Origin: Algoriphagus sanaruensis | GTDB taxonomy: Bacteria > Bacteroidota > Bacteroidia > Cytophagales > Cyclobacteriaceae | Assembly (NCBI RefSeq): GCF_001593605.1 | Contig: NZ_CP012836.1 | Location: forward strand, 310,001-374,000 | DNA: 64,000 nt | Reading direction: 5' to 3' | Shown: one piece after another, positions 1 to 8,348 of the stretch | Layout of the letters: the number at the start of each line of letters is the position of its first letter | Numbering within the stretch: position 1 is the stretch's first letter | The notes under the pieces: model-generated | Databases searched by the model: none | Told to the model about the DNA's origin: nothing | Seen by the model: only the letters and a program-made list of their open reading frames with translations | Translations under genes and position numbers: made by a program

Positions 1-2
1 TT

Positions 3-1730
3 TATCACATCAATTTTGCGCTGATTTCAATCTTTCTGATTTCTTCAGCGCTTCTTTGGAAACACCTCATACTTTATCAAAAAAATAAACGTGTTGTTCA
101 GCAATGGCAAGCCTTCGAATTTGCCATGCTATTTGCGATGTTTTTTATTTTTTTCAATAAAAACCAATTCGATTACAGCTTCATTTTTGGCCTAGTTATC
201 CTGACCATCATTTCGATTTGGCTCAGTGGGAATCTGAAATGGATTCCTTATTTGAATTTCAAGGAGAAGTGGAAATCCCTGCTCTTCCTTTTCTTCATTT
301 TGATCAGTGCAGCCATTTTATTCAGAAAACTAGTAGGGTATGGGGGTGATCAGGAGTTCTTGGTAAACCTAACAGATAACCTCTTTTTGCTTGCGCTTTT
401 TGGATTTGTCTTTATTTATACCTTTTTCAGTTTTTTAGTCACACTATTCAACTTGCCCACTTCCTCAGTTTTTGAACAAAAACTGACCGAGGCCATCAAT
501 CTGCAGCGACTTAGCCAGTCCATCCAACCCGAAGAAAGTGAAGAACAGGTGCTTGATATCCTAATGGATTCATGCATGAGTGCTTCTTACTCTGACGGAG
601 CATGGATCGAATCTCAAACTAGCAAAGGTGAATCTGGCTTCTCCCAAGAGCGATTTTTGGAGAAAGAAAACAAAGAGGAAATTTCAACTCTGATCAAATC
701 TCTAAAAACGGCCAATACTTGGGCATCAGAAACCAAACCCGATTTATTGGAACCGCTGGCTCTTAAAATTGACCACCCTAGGTTTTCATCCATTTTGATT
801 GTCCCATTGGTGATCAATAAATCTGTAATCGGGAGAATGGTATTATGCAAAGAGGTCAAAGACGGGTTCAATAAAGAGATGATAAACATCATCAGCACGT
901 TTACCCGTCAGGCCTGTATCGCTGTTGAGAATCACCGTCTTCTAAACCAAGCCATCCAAAACGAACGGTATCAGGAAGAATTGAAAATTGCTCAGCGAGT
1001 CCAAAAAGCTTTGCTTCCGATTCGACTCGACCATCATGATAGTTTTGAGATTTGCGCTTATTCAAATACCGCAGATGAAGTAGGCGGAGACTATTACGAT
1101 ACCTTCCAACTAGACGAAAACCGATTTGTGCTGATCATTGGTGACGTATCAGGAAAAGGTACCTCGGCAGCCTTTCATATGTCCCAAATGAAAGGAGTTT
1201 TTCATAGTCTCATTCAGTTGAATCTAAGCCCTGCTCAATTTATGATTCGAGCTAATGCCGCATTGGGTAAATGCCTTGCTCGGAATCATTTTATCACAGC
1301 ATCCATCTTTATCATTGATATTCAAGCAAGGAAAATTTGCCATTCTCGGGCTGGGCACGTCCCAACGTTAATTTATCATGCTGCTGATAAAAGTTCTGAA
1401 TACTTGCTCTTTGATGGACTGGGTTTGGGAATTTTAAGAAACAAGCAATACGAAAATCACGTTCAGGAGAGAACCTTGGCTTATGAGAACGGAGACATTA
1501 TGGTCTTGATCACAGATGGAATTGTGGAAGCTAAAAATCCAAAAGGAGATCAATTTGGATTCGAACGAATCAGAAGCTTAGTGGAAATTCACCACCAACT
1601 CGACGCAAAACAACTTCAAACCACACTGATCGACGCCTTACATCACTTCGTAGGAGGTGGCGGGATGATCGATGATGATTATTCGATGATGGTGGTCAAA
1701 TTCAATGGATCATCCAGCCCGAAAAAATAA
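3..1730 (+). CDS. PP2C (SpoIIE/RsbU-type) serine phosphatase with membrane and GAF-like regions, 5' end cut by window
   Basis: Probable serine phosphatase of a partner-switching pathway; its expected substrate is the phosphorylated STAS protein encoded next. The frame is open leftwards to the window edge: codons from base 3 to the first ATG (126) encode another hydrophobic stretch, so the true start lies outside. Counting from that ATG, residues 1-110 hold several membrane segments, about 130-270 look like a GAF sensor domain, and 290-525 are the PP2C domain. Metal-binding motifs visible are GGDYYDTF (near 320), GDVSGKGTSAAF (near 339), ITDG (near 461) and DDDYSMMVV near the end. The stop is 9 bases before the STAS gene, so the three genes form an operon. 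The signal sensed is unknown. Family call strong, specific role inferred. Confidence 0.88.
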   Translation, partial: YHINFALISIFLISSALLWKHLILYQKNKRVVQQWQAFEFAMLFAMFFIFFNKNQFDYSFIFGLVILTIISIWLSGNLKWIPYLNFKEKWKSLLFLFFILISAAILFRKLVGYGGDQEFLVNLTDNLFLLALFGFVFIYTFFSFLVTLFNLPTSSVFEQKLTEAINLQRLSQSIQPEESEEQVLDILMDSCMSASYSDGAWIESQTSKGESGFSQERFLEKENKEEISTLIKSLKTANTWASETKPDLLEPLALKIDHPRFSSILIVPLVINKSVIGRMVLCKEVKDGFNKEMINIISTFTRQACIAVENHRLLNQAIQNERYQEELKIAQRVQKALLPIRLDHHDSFEICAYSNTADEVGGDYYDTFQLDENRFVLIIGDVSGKGTSAAFHMSQMKGVFHSLIQLNLSPAQFMIRANAALGKCLARNHFITASIFIIDIQARKICHSRAGHVPTLIYHAADKSSEYLLFDGLGLGILRNKQYENHVQERTLAYENGDIMVLITDGIVEAKNPKGDQFGFERIRSLVEIHHQLDAKQLQTTLIDALHHFVGGGGMIDDDYSMMVVKFNGSSSPKK

Positions 1731-1739
1731 ACAGTACTT

Positions 1740-2072
1740 ATGTTAACACTGGAAAAATTAGCAGAAAACGGACACCACTTTCTCAAAATAAAGGGTGAAA
1801 TAGATGCCAGCAACTCTGTCATATTAGATGAAGCTATCCAAGAACTTATCCAGGATGGAGCTGTCTCAATTTTGGTGGATGGCACGGGCTTGGAATATAT
1901 CTCTTCGGCAGGATTGGGTGTATTTATGTCTTACTTGGAAGACTTTATGGATCAGGGAATTTCATTAAAGCTATACGGCCTTTCACCTAAAGTATTTGAA
2001 GTGTTTAAAATATTGGGATTAGATCAGTTGATCCCCATTTTTCCAGACTTGAATTCAGTCTTTTCCTCGTGA
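1740..2072 (+). CDS. STAS-domain anti-sigma factor antagonist (RsbV/SpoIIAA-like)
   Basis: A single STAS domain of 110 residues, the usual size for anti-sigma factor antagonists. The motif YISSAGLGVF (near residues 57-66) matches the conserved phospho-serine site of the family. In known systems a HATPase kinase phosphorylates this serine and a PP2C phosphatase removes the phosphate; both enzymes are encoded on either side. The gene begins 9 bases after the phosphatase and ends one base before the kinase ATG, so translational coupling is likely. No sigma factor gene lies next to the module, so the final target cannot be read from context. Confidence 0.9.
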   Translation: MLTLEKLAENGHHFLKIKGEIDASNSVILDEAIQELIQDGAVSILVDGTGLEYISSAGLGVFMSYLEDFMDQGISLKLYGLSPKVFEVFKILGLDQLIPIFPDLNSVFSS

Positions 2073-2073
2073 A

Positions 2074-2487
2074 ATGAAAAGTAGATTAGATCTTTCTTGC
2101 CAAACCTCAGCCTTGTCAGATCTGAGAAATTTTCTCCAGCAAAGTCTGGAAGAGATTTCTCTTTCTGACATTCAAAAACACCAAGTTACCTTGGCTGTGG
2201 AAGAAGTGTGTGCCAATCTGATCATTCACTCCCACCAATGCAACCCCAACAATCTTATCCATCTGGAAATAAATCATACATCTGACCGAATAATTTTTGA
2301 AATTTCAGATGATGGAGAGGCCTTTAATCTCAATGAATATCAAACTCCAGACCTGAAAGAGGTCATGACAGAAAAGCGTAAAGGTGGTTTAGGCATTATT
2401 TTGGTTAAAAAAATTATGGACCAGATCGAGTTTGAAACCAAGGGGGGTACCAATACTTGTAGACTGGTCAAATGGTTCCGCTCCTAA
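2074..2487 (+). CDS. HATPase-domain serine kinase / anti-sigma factor (RsbW-like)
   Basis: A 137-residue GHKL ATP-binding domain standing alone, as in RsbW/SpoIIAB. Visible ATP-binding boxes are the N-box VEEVCANLIIHS (about 46-57), the G1 box DDGEAFN (about 87-93) and the G2 stretch GGLGIILVKKIMD (about 108-120). By family it would phosphorylate the upstream STAS protein and bind a sigma factor or another effector. It follows the STAS stop codon with one base between and is the last gene of the module; a 60-87 base gap separates it from the next gene. Confidence 0.88.
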   Translation: MKSRLDLSCQTSALSDLRNFLQQSLEEISLSDIQKHQVTLAVEEVCANLIIHSHQCNPNNLIHLEINHTSDRIIFEISDDGEAFNLNEYQTPDLKEVMTEKRKGGLGIILVKKIMDQIEFETKGGTNTCRLVKWFRS

Positions 2488-2534
2488 TTTTGGTTAAAAC
2501 CTTCTACCCTAAGGCTTAATCCTTGAAATCCTGT

Positions 2535-2542
2535 TAATTTTG
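2535..2542 (+). promoter_or_regulatory. Possible Bacteroidota -7 element
   Basis: TAATTTTG matches the TAnnTTTG consensus and lies about 33 bases before the preferred ATG of the first isomerase gene. A second identical octamer is at 2485-2492. Neither has a well-placed TTTG -33 box, so this is a weak call. Confidence 0.35.
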
Positions 2543-2574
2543 TAAACTTGCATTCTAAATTGAATTGTACTTTG

Positions 2575-4566
2575 ATGAATTTCCGAAATCCTTCGGCTTT
2601 CACCGCTTTTATACTTCTCGCTGCTTGGGGGATGTTTGCCCCGCTGAGGAGTTATTCTCAAGATGCCTCAGAAGTAATTTTTACTTTGGGAGGTCAACCC
2701 GTTGAAAAAGACGAACTCGTTTATCTTCTTTCCAAAGGCCAAATAACTGGCATCTCAGGGGTTAGCCGTGAAGAATTTGAAGAAAACCTGGAGCTTTTTA
2801 TCAACTTCAAGCTGAAAGTGAAGGAGGCCGAATCCTTAGGGCTTGACCAAGGAGAGGAATTTGAGCGTGAATTTGAATCTTTCAAAGAATCGTTAATCGC
2901 TCCATTCTTGATCAAAAACTCTTTGGAGGAAGGGGAGCTGAGAAAAGCTTATGCTAGAATGCAGGAAATTGTACGCGCCAGTCACGTTCTCCTTCAATTT
3001 CCCCCAAATGCAAGTTCGGAGGATAGCCTAATCGTTCTGAAAATGGCTCTCAAAATCAAAAGCGAAATTGAAAATGGCGGAAATATCAATGAGCTTGCCC
3101 TGCAATATTCAGACGACCCATCTGCCAAAACTAATAAAGGGGACTTAGGATATTTTACAAGCCTTCAAATGGTGCAACCTTTTGAAGATGCTGCATTTAT
3201 GCTTCAGTCTGGCCAAGTTTCTGATCCCGTTTTGACTAATTATGGTTACCATATCATCCAGGTTAGGGATAGAAAAGCCAATCCAGGTCAAGTTCGAGTT
3301 TCGCATATCTTGGTTCGATTTGATCCAATGGACTCTGTTCAAGAATTGAATGCGCGGAGAAAAATCTCAGACATTTATACAGAGATACAGAAGGAAAGTA
3401 CGATTTGGGAGGAGATTGTCAATAACTTTTCCGAAGACCTAGGTACCAAAGAAAATGGAGGATTGCTTCCATGGTTTGGGGTAGGAAATATGATTCCTGA
3501 ATTTGAGATGGCTGCTTTCAGCCTAACAGAAATTGGAGAGGTTTCCCCTCCAATTCGCACCCAATACGGCTATCATATTCTAAGATTGGAAGGCAAAAGA
3601 CCGATTGAGTCATTTGAGGAAATGGAAGAAAGTATTCGGTCCCGAATTTTAAGAGACTCAAGATCAAAAATGATTCAATCTCAAGTGGAAGCCATTCAAA
3701 AAGCTAGATACGGGTTTGAAGAACAAGAGGCGACTGTGGCCGAATTGGCGAATACCCTAAATTCAGTACCCAAAAGCCAATTTGCTGATATAGCTGCACA
3801 GCGAAACTGGACCAAAACTCCCCTATTCACCTTGAGCGGAAAGACTTACGACTTTTCAAGATTCTTAGATTTCGTCCAAAATCAAGAACTAATCATTAGG
3901 GGAAGTGCGGGAGCATTCGATTTTTGGTATGGAAAATTCGTTTCCGAATCTCTCTCTACCACAGAAGAACAAGACTTAGAAAAAAACAACAAAGAGTATA
4001 AAATGCTCTTGAAGGAATATCGAGATGGAATTCTCCTCTTTTCTCTCATGAATCAGGAAGTGTGGCAGCGCGGGATTTCAGACTCCTTGGGACAAGTAGA
4101 GTTTTTTAGAAAAAACATTGAAAACTACCAGTGGAATAATCGAGTGCAAGCTTACATTATTCGAGTATTGGACAAAACTCAACTGGAATCCTCCAGAAAA
4201 ATGCTGGAAAATAGTGGATATAATCCTTTGGTGATCGAGAATTTTGAATCTCAACTTAAAGCCAATCATCCACTTGCATTTCAAACGGAATCAGGGATCA
4301 TCGAATATGAAACCCACCCAGTCCTCTCTAAGGCTGATCTGTCTAAATCCTACCAAGAAATTCAGATTGACGGTAATTCCTTTCAAATCCTACTTGGAGA
4401 AAAATATCCTGCTGGGCCTAGGAAATTTGAGGAATCAAGAGGTTTGGTGATTCGTGATTACCAAGAATATTTAGATCAAAATTTGACCTCCACCTTAAAA
4501 AGAAAATATCCTGTGCAGGTCAACGCTAACGTAAAAGAAGAAGCGTTTTTGTCCATCAACCGATAA
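2575..4566 (+). CDS. SurA-like periplasmic peptidylprolyl isomerase with two parvulin domains
   Basis: Secreted chaperone/isomerase likely to escort outer-membrane proteins through the periplasm. I chose the ATG at 2575; the longer frame begins with TTG at 2548. After a hydrophobic signal peptide ending near RSYSQ come an N-terminal SurA-like chaperone region and two tandem rotamase domains at roughly residues 130-230 and 240-345. Each shows the family pattern: an ASHVLL or SHILV strand, a YSDDP or SEDLG turn, GGLLPWF or GDLGYF, and YGYHI. The C-terminal 300 residues have no domain I recognise. The stop is 42 bases before the ATG of a second SurA-like gene, so the pair is probably co-transcribed. 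Confidence 0.85.
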   Translation: MNFRNPSAFTAFILLAAWGMFAPLRSYSQDASEVIFTLGGQPVEKDELVYLLSKGQITGISGVSREEFEENLELFINFKLKVKEAESLGLDQGEEFEREFESFKESLIAPFLIKNSLEEGELRKAYARMQEIVRASHVLLQFPPNASSEDSLIVLKMALKIKSEIENGGNINELALQYSDDPSAKTNKGDLGYFTSLQMVQPFEDAAFMLQSGQVSDPVLTNYGYHIIQVRDRKANPGQVRVSHILVRFDPMDSVQELNARRKISDIYTEIQKESTIWEEIVNNFSEDLGTKENGGLLPWFGVGNMIPEFEMAAFSLTEIGEVSPPIRTQYGYHILRLEGKRPIESFEEMEESIRSRILRDSRSKMIQSQVEAIQKARYGFEEQEATVAELANTLNSVPKSQFADIAAQRNWTKTPLFTLSGKTYDFSRFLDFVQNQELIIRGSAGAFDFWYGKFVSESLSTTEEQDLEKNNKEYKMLLKEYRDGILLFSLMNQEVWQRGISDSLGQVEFFRKNIENYQWNNRVQAYIIRVLDKTQLESSRKMLENSGYNPLVIENFESQLKANHPLAFQTESGIIEYETHPVLSKADLSKSYQEIQIDGNSFQILLGEKYPAGPRKFEESRGLVIRDYQEYLDQNLTSTLKRKYPVQVNANVKEEAFLSINR

Positions 4567-4608
4567 TTGATCCGGATAAAACGCCTAATTAATCCTTTAA
4601 TAGAAACT

Positions 4609-5970
4609 ATGAAATTGCTCACCCGACTTATCCCAATTGTTCTGTTTTCAAGTTTGGCAGGACTTGCATTTGCGCAAGAAAGCCAACCTACAGGACAAGT
4701 ATTGGATAAGATTGTAGCCAAAGTTGACAATAATATTCTCTTGGAATCAGATGTGCAAAGGACCTACATTGAAGCTATTGGAGCTTCCCAACAAGGGATG
4801 CCAGCTCCGACTCGCTGTCAGGTTTTCGAGAGCCTTTTGATCAATAAACTCATGGTTGCCAAGGCGGAAATTGATTCCGTTACTGTGACCGAAGCAGAAG
4901 TAGAATTGCAAGTTGACAACCGATTTAATCAAGTCTTGATGCAAATCGGTGGTGATGAAAATATGTTGGTGGAATTATACGGCAAATCTGCCGACCAGCT
5001 AAAATCAGAAATTGAAGAAGTTGTCCGTGAGCAGATGATCGTAGATCGGATGCGACGAAAAATTGTAGAGGGTGTTACAGTTTCACCGGCCGATGTTCGT
5101 TCCTTTTTCAATAGCATTCCTAGAGATTCCTTGCCTCTATTTACATCCGAGGCTACTGTGGGGCAAATCGTAAGAAAACCTGAAGCAAACCCTGAAGTTA
5201 GGAATCAAATTATCGCTCAACTCAAAAAGTTTAAAGAAGATATTCTGGCAGGAAAAGCTGACTTTGCGGATTTGGCCAAACGATATTCAGAAGATCCAGG
5301 CTCCGGTGCGCAAGGCGGGGATTTGGGATTTTTTCGTCGCGGGGAACTTGCTCCAGAGTATGAATCTACTGCTCTTGGACTGAAGCCAGGCGAAATCAGT
5401 GATCCTGTAGAAACTCAATTTGGGTACCACATGATTCAGCTCTTGGAAATCAGAGGCGGATCGTTCAATACTCGACATATCCTAAGGATTCCAAGTCCAA
5501 CAGAAGAAGATATCAAAAAATCAGAACGATATCTAGATTCGCTTCGAGATCAAATTTTGGAAAAGAAAATAGACTTTGCCAAGGCAGCCAAGGAGTATTC
5601 TCAAGATCGATCTACTTCTGACAATGGAGGCTTTTTCGTAGACCCTTCTAATAATTCCAACAGACTATCCCTTCGTACGCTCGAAGATCCAGTATTATAT
5701 TTTACGATCGACACGATGAAAGTGGGAGACATTACTCATCCCATTCGATTTGAAGATCCTAGAGAAGGAACAAAAGTTCGAATCCTCTATTATCAAGCCA
5801 AATACCCAGCTCATCGAGCCAACCTCAATGATGATTATGAAAAAATGAAGGCTGCTGCGCTCAAAAGAAAAGAGGATGAAATATTGAGCAGATGGTTTGA
5901 AACTGCCAAAGAGGATGTTTTTATCGACATTGATCCTACCTATGATCGATGCAATGTGCTCCAAAAATGA
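4609..5970 (+). CDS. SurA-like periplasmic peptidylprolyl isomerase
   Basis: Second secreted parvulin-type isomerase, about 453 residues and so close to the usual SurA length. The ATG at 4609 opens a clear signal peptide (MKLLTRLIPIVLFSSLAG, then AFAQ); the frame also has an upstream TTG at 4567 directly after the preceding stop. The N-terminal part contains the SurA_N-type chaperone segment (DKIVAKVDNNILLESDV). Two rotamase-like domains follow: the first carries YSEDPGS, GGDLGFF and FGYHMIQL, the second starts at TRHILRI and is more divergent, with YSQDRS and NGGFF. It is followed by a strong terminator. A role in BamA-dependent outer-membrane biogenesis is inferred from the family. Confidence 0.88.
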   Translation: MKLLTRLIPIVLFSSLAGLAFAQESQPTGQVLDKIVAKVDNNILLESDVQRTYIEAIGASQQGMPAPTRCQVFESLLINKLMVAKAEIDSVTVTEAEVELQVDNRFNQVLMQIGGDENMLVELYGKSADQLKSEIEEVVREQMIVDRMRRKIVEGVTVSPADVRSFFNSIPRDSLPLFTSEATVGQIVRKPEANPEVRNQIIAQLKKFKEDILAGKADFADLAKRYSEDPGSGAQGGDLGFFRRGELAPEYESTALGLKPGEISDPVETQFGYHMIQLLEIRGGSFNTRHILRIPSPTEEDIKKSERYLDSLRDQILEKKIDFAKAAKEYSQDRSTSDNGGFFVDPSNNSNRLSLRTLEDPVLYFTIDTMKVGDITHPIRFEDPREGTKVRILYYQAKYPAHRANLNDDYEKMKAAALKRKEDEILSRWFETAKEDVFIDIDPTYDRCNVLQK

Positions 5971-5980
5971 TAACTGACCT

Positions 5981-6020
5981 AAACAACAAAGCCCTGAAAA
6001 ATTTCAGGGCTTTGTTGTTT
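5981..6020. terminator. Bidirectional intrinsic terminator
   Basis: Perfect 19-bp inverted repeat (5981-5999 with 6002-6020) and a two-base loop. The arms end in A-rich/T-rich flanks on both sides. It sits between the convergent isomerase gene (plus) and coiled-coil gene (minus) and can serve both. Confidence 0.9.
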
Positions 6021-6026
6021 GTGAGA

Positions 6027-6344
6027 TTATTTTGATCCCAAGAGGGCCTTAATTGCAAATCCAAGCTGTCGAACACTCTCCTCCAAAAAGCCCTTAGATT
6101 CTTTTATCCGTGGCTCAAACTCTTCTTTTTTCTCTTGGAATTCTCGCTCTAAAATCTGCTTAGCCTTTTTCAGTTCGTCTTCTAGCGTTGTCTTTTTTGA
6201 TCTCAAGTCACTGATTTTCCGCTCTAGATCTACTTTAACTTCTGCACCTGCTTCCGCCCCTTTTTTGACTAATTCCTCAATCTTTTCTCCTATTTCTTTG
6301 AGGAGTAGTTCGATTTCACGAGTAGATGATTTTTGCTCTTCCAT
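6027..6344 (-). CDS. Small charged coiled-coil protein of unknown function
   Basis: A 105-residue protein dominated by Lys and Glu with heptad-like spacing through residues 10-90 (for example LLLKEIGEKIEELVKKG and LEDELKKAKQILEREF), so a long alpha-helical coiled coil is likely. There is no signal peptide or membrane segment. A short less charged tail (FAIKALLGSK) ends the protein. It starts 71 bases after the ABC exporter stop on the same strand and ends next to the shared terminator, so it is probably the last gene of that unit. I recognise no family and assign no function. Confidence 0.65.
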   Translation of the reverse strand: MEEQKSSTREIELLLKEIGEKIEELVKKGAEAGAEVKVDLERKISDLRSKKTTLEDELKKAKQILEREFQEKKEEFEPRIKESKGFLEESVRQLGFAIKALLGSK

Positions 6345-6415
6345 GATTTTCAGGTTGATGGAATCGACAAGATACTAAAAATGAGCTTGCAGCTAGGCTG
6401 AAACGCCAACGGCTT

Positions 6416-8203
6416 TCATTCCAAGGACTCTGAAGTTTGAGTTTGTTTTTCAAAGAGCTCTGCGTAAACCCCTTTCTGAGCCATAAGAGTCTCATGATTT
6501 CCACGCTCAATGATTTTTCCGTCATCCAACACAATAATGTGATCAGCCAGCTTGGCGGAAGAAACCCGATGCGATATAATGATCGAGGTTCTATTTTCCA
6601 TGATTCGTTTTAAGGCGGTTAAAATTGCGTTTTCTGTTTTTGTATCCACTGCCGACAAACAGTCATCAAGGATCAGGATTTTGGGTTCTTTAGCAATTGC
6701 CCTTGCAATCGAAACACGCTGCTTTTGTCCTCCAGAAAGTGTAATCCCACGCTCACCGAGCATGGTTTCAAATCCTTTAGGGAAATCTATGATGTTCGTA
6801 TAGACATCTGCATCTTTAGCTGCTTTTTCGATCAAGTCTCGGTCAGGATGATCAAGTCCAAATGCAATATTATTTGCGATGGTATCAGAGAATAAAAAAA
6901 CATCCTGAGGCACAAACCCGATCTGTCTTCGAATGCTGGAAATATCATAGGACTTGATGTCGATGCCATCTATTTGGATCGTCCCAGCATTTGGATCATA
7001 CATTCTCATCAGGAGGTTGGCAATAGTAGACTTCCCAGAACCGGTCGTCCCGATAATCCCTAAAGTCTCCCCTGCTTTAATTTTGAATGAAATCTGATCC
7101 AAGGCTTTTATTCCTGAGTCAGGGTAGATAAAAGTCAAATCCTCCACAGCAATTTCTCCATGGATTTCTTGATCGAGGTTATCTTGACTAAGCAAGTCGT
7201 TTTTCTCATCCAAAAACTCGTTGATTCGGACCTGAGAGGCTGCGGCTCGCTGGACAATACTAGTCACCCAACCCAAGGAAGTCACAGGCCAAGTCAGGAT
7301 ATTGACGTAGAGAATAAATTCCGCAATTACCCCATATCCAATTTCTCCCTCAATGACTTGGATGCCACCTACATAAACGGTGATGATGGTGGAAATTCCA
7401 ACCAAGGCCATGATCAATGGGAAAAAGAGCGCATTTACTTTAGTTAGTTGGATGGATTTATGCTTATACTCTTCACTGGCTTTGGCAAATTCTCGGGCCG
7501 AATCCTCCTCCCGAACAAAGGCCTTCAGAACTCGAATCCCTGAAAAAGCTTCCTGCACATACGTACTCAGCGTCGACAAACTTTTTTGAATTCGCTCTGA
7601 TCGTTCATTGATCAGATTATTGACAAAATAAATACTGACAGAAAGTATCGGTAAAGGTAAAAGCGAATACAAAGTCAATTCAGCATTGACAGAAACCATA
7701 TAAAAAATTACCAATGGAAATAGGATGAGGAGGTTTAGTCCATACATGATGGCGGGCCCTAAATACATCCTAACTCTACTGACATCTTCAGAAATTCGGG
7801 CCATCAAATCCCCTGTGCTATTCTTCCGATAAAAGCTTAAAGGCAACTCCTGATAATGTTCAAAAATATCATTCTTCAAATCATACTCCACACGCCTGGA
7901 CATGATGATGATCGTCTGCCGTATTAGGAAAAGGAAAAAGCCTCTTAATAAGGCCATGATTAAGATCAAAACCCCAAATACCAATACGTAATCGAGGAAA
8001 TTTTCCCGGGCAATTTCTCCCAATCCCCCTCGCTCTAAAGGCCTGTAAAGCGAAAAACTCTCAACCACATAATCTATGGCTATTCGGACGAGTTGGGCAG
8101 GGATAATTACGAATATGTTTGAAATGATAGTAAATACTACTCCCAAGAGCAGCAAACCCTTGTATTTGTAGAGGTATTTATTTAATCTCCAAAGAGGCTT
8201 CAC
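6416..8203 (-). CDS. ABC-type exporter (fused membrane and ATPase domains, MsbA/MdlA-like)
   Basis: Half-transporter with about six membrane helices (residues 15-310) followed by an ATPase domain (335-580). Visible ATPase motifs are Walker A GTTGSGKST, the ABC signature LSGGQKQR and Walker B ILILDD. The residue after the Walker B aspartate is Asp, where the catalytic Glu normally sits; this is typical of the degenerate site in heterodimeric exporters such as MdlA/B or TM287/288, yet no partner gene is nearby. The start is GTG at 8203 or the TTG just before it (8206); there is no ATG close by. Substrate unknown: lipid or drug export is possible. Divergent from the leucine dehydrogenase gene. 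Confidence 0.88.
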   Translation of the reverse strand: MKPLWRLNKYLYKYKGLLLLGVVFTIISNIFVIIPAQLVRIAIDYVVESFSLYRPLERGGLGEIARENFLDYVLVFGVLILIMALLRGFFLFLIRQTIIIMSRRVEYDLKNDIFEHYQELPLSFYRKNSTGDLMARISEDVSRVRMYLGPAIMYGLNLLILFPLVIFYMVSVNAELTLYSLLPLPILSVSIYFVNNLINERSERIQKSLSTLSTYVQEAFSGIRVLKAFVREEDSAREFAKASEEYKHKSIQLTKVNALFFPLIMALVGISTIITVYVGGIQVIEGEIGYGVIAEFILYVNILTWPVTSLGWVTSIVQRAAASQVRINEFLDEKNDLLSQDNLDQEIHGEIAVEDLTFIYPDSGIKALDQISFKIKAGETLGIIGTTGSGKSTIANLLMRMYDPNAGTIQIDGIDIKSYDISSIRRQIGFVPQDVFLFSDTIANNIAFGLDHPDRDLIEKAAKDADVYTNIIDFPKGFETMLGERGITLSGGQKQRVSIARAIAKEPKILILDDCLSAVDTKTENAILTALKRIMENRTSIIISHRVSSAKLADHIIVLDDGKIIERGNHETLMAQKGVYAELFEKQTQTSESLE

Positions 8204-8258
8204 CAAATAAAAGATTTAAAATTAAAGTATTGCTTATAGAAACTTTCGAAGTGATTAC

Positions 8259-8298
8259 TTTGAAGGCTGATAAAAGTATTTAATTTTGTATCAGCCTT
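8259..8298 (+). promoter_or_regulatory. Promoter of the leucine-type dehydrogenase with an enclosing inverted repeat
   Basis: TTTG at 8259-8262, an 18-base spacer and TAATTTTG at 8281-8288 match the Bacteroidota -33/-7 promoter consensus well. A perfect 10-bp inverted repeat (AAGGCTGATA at 8263-8272, TATCAGCCTT at 8289-8298) lies exactly around the spacer and -7 box. It could be an operator, or a hairpin at the transcript start. No gene is transcribed into it from the left, so a terminator role is less likely. Confidence 0.65.
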
Positions 8299-8348
8299 TT
8301 TCGAAGGGAAAGACCCAAATATAACACATTCTAAAAAGCGAAGTTCAC

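Noticed and set aside
8263..8298. Inverted repeat before the amino-acid dehydrogenase read as a terminator
   Set aside because: Followed by T, but both neighbouring genes are transcribed away from it, and it encloses a good promoter; an operator reading fits better.
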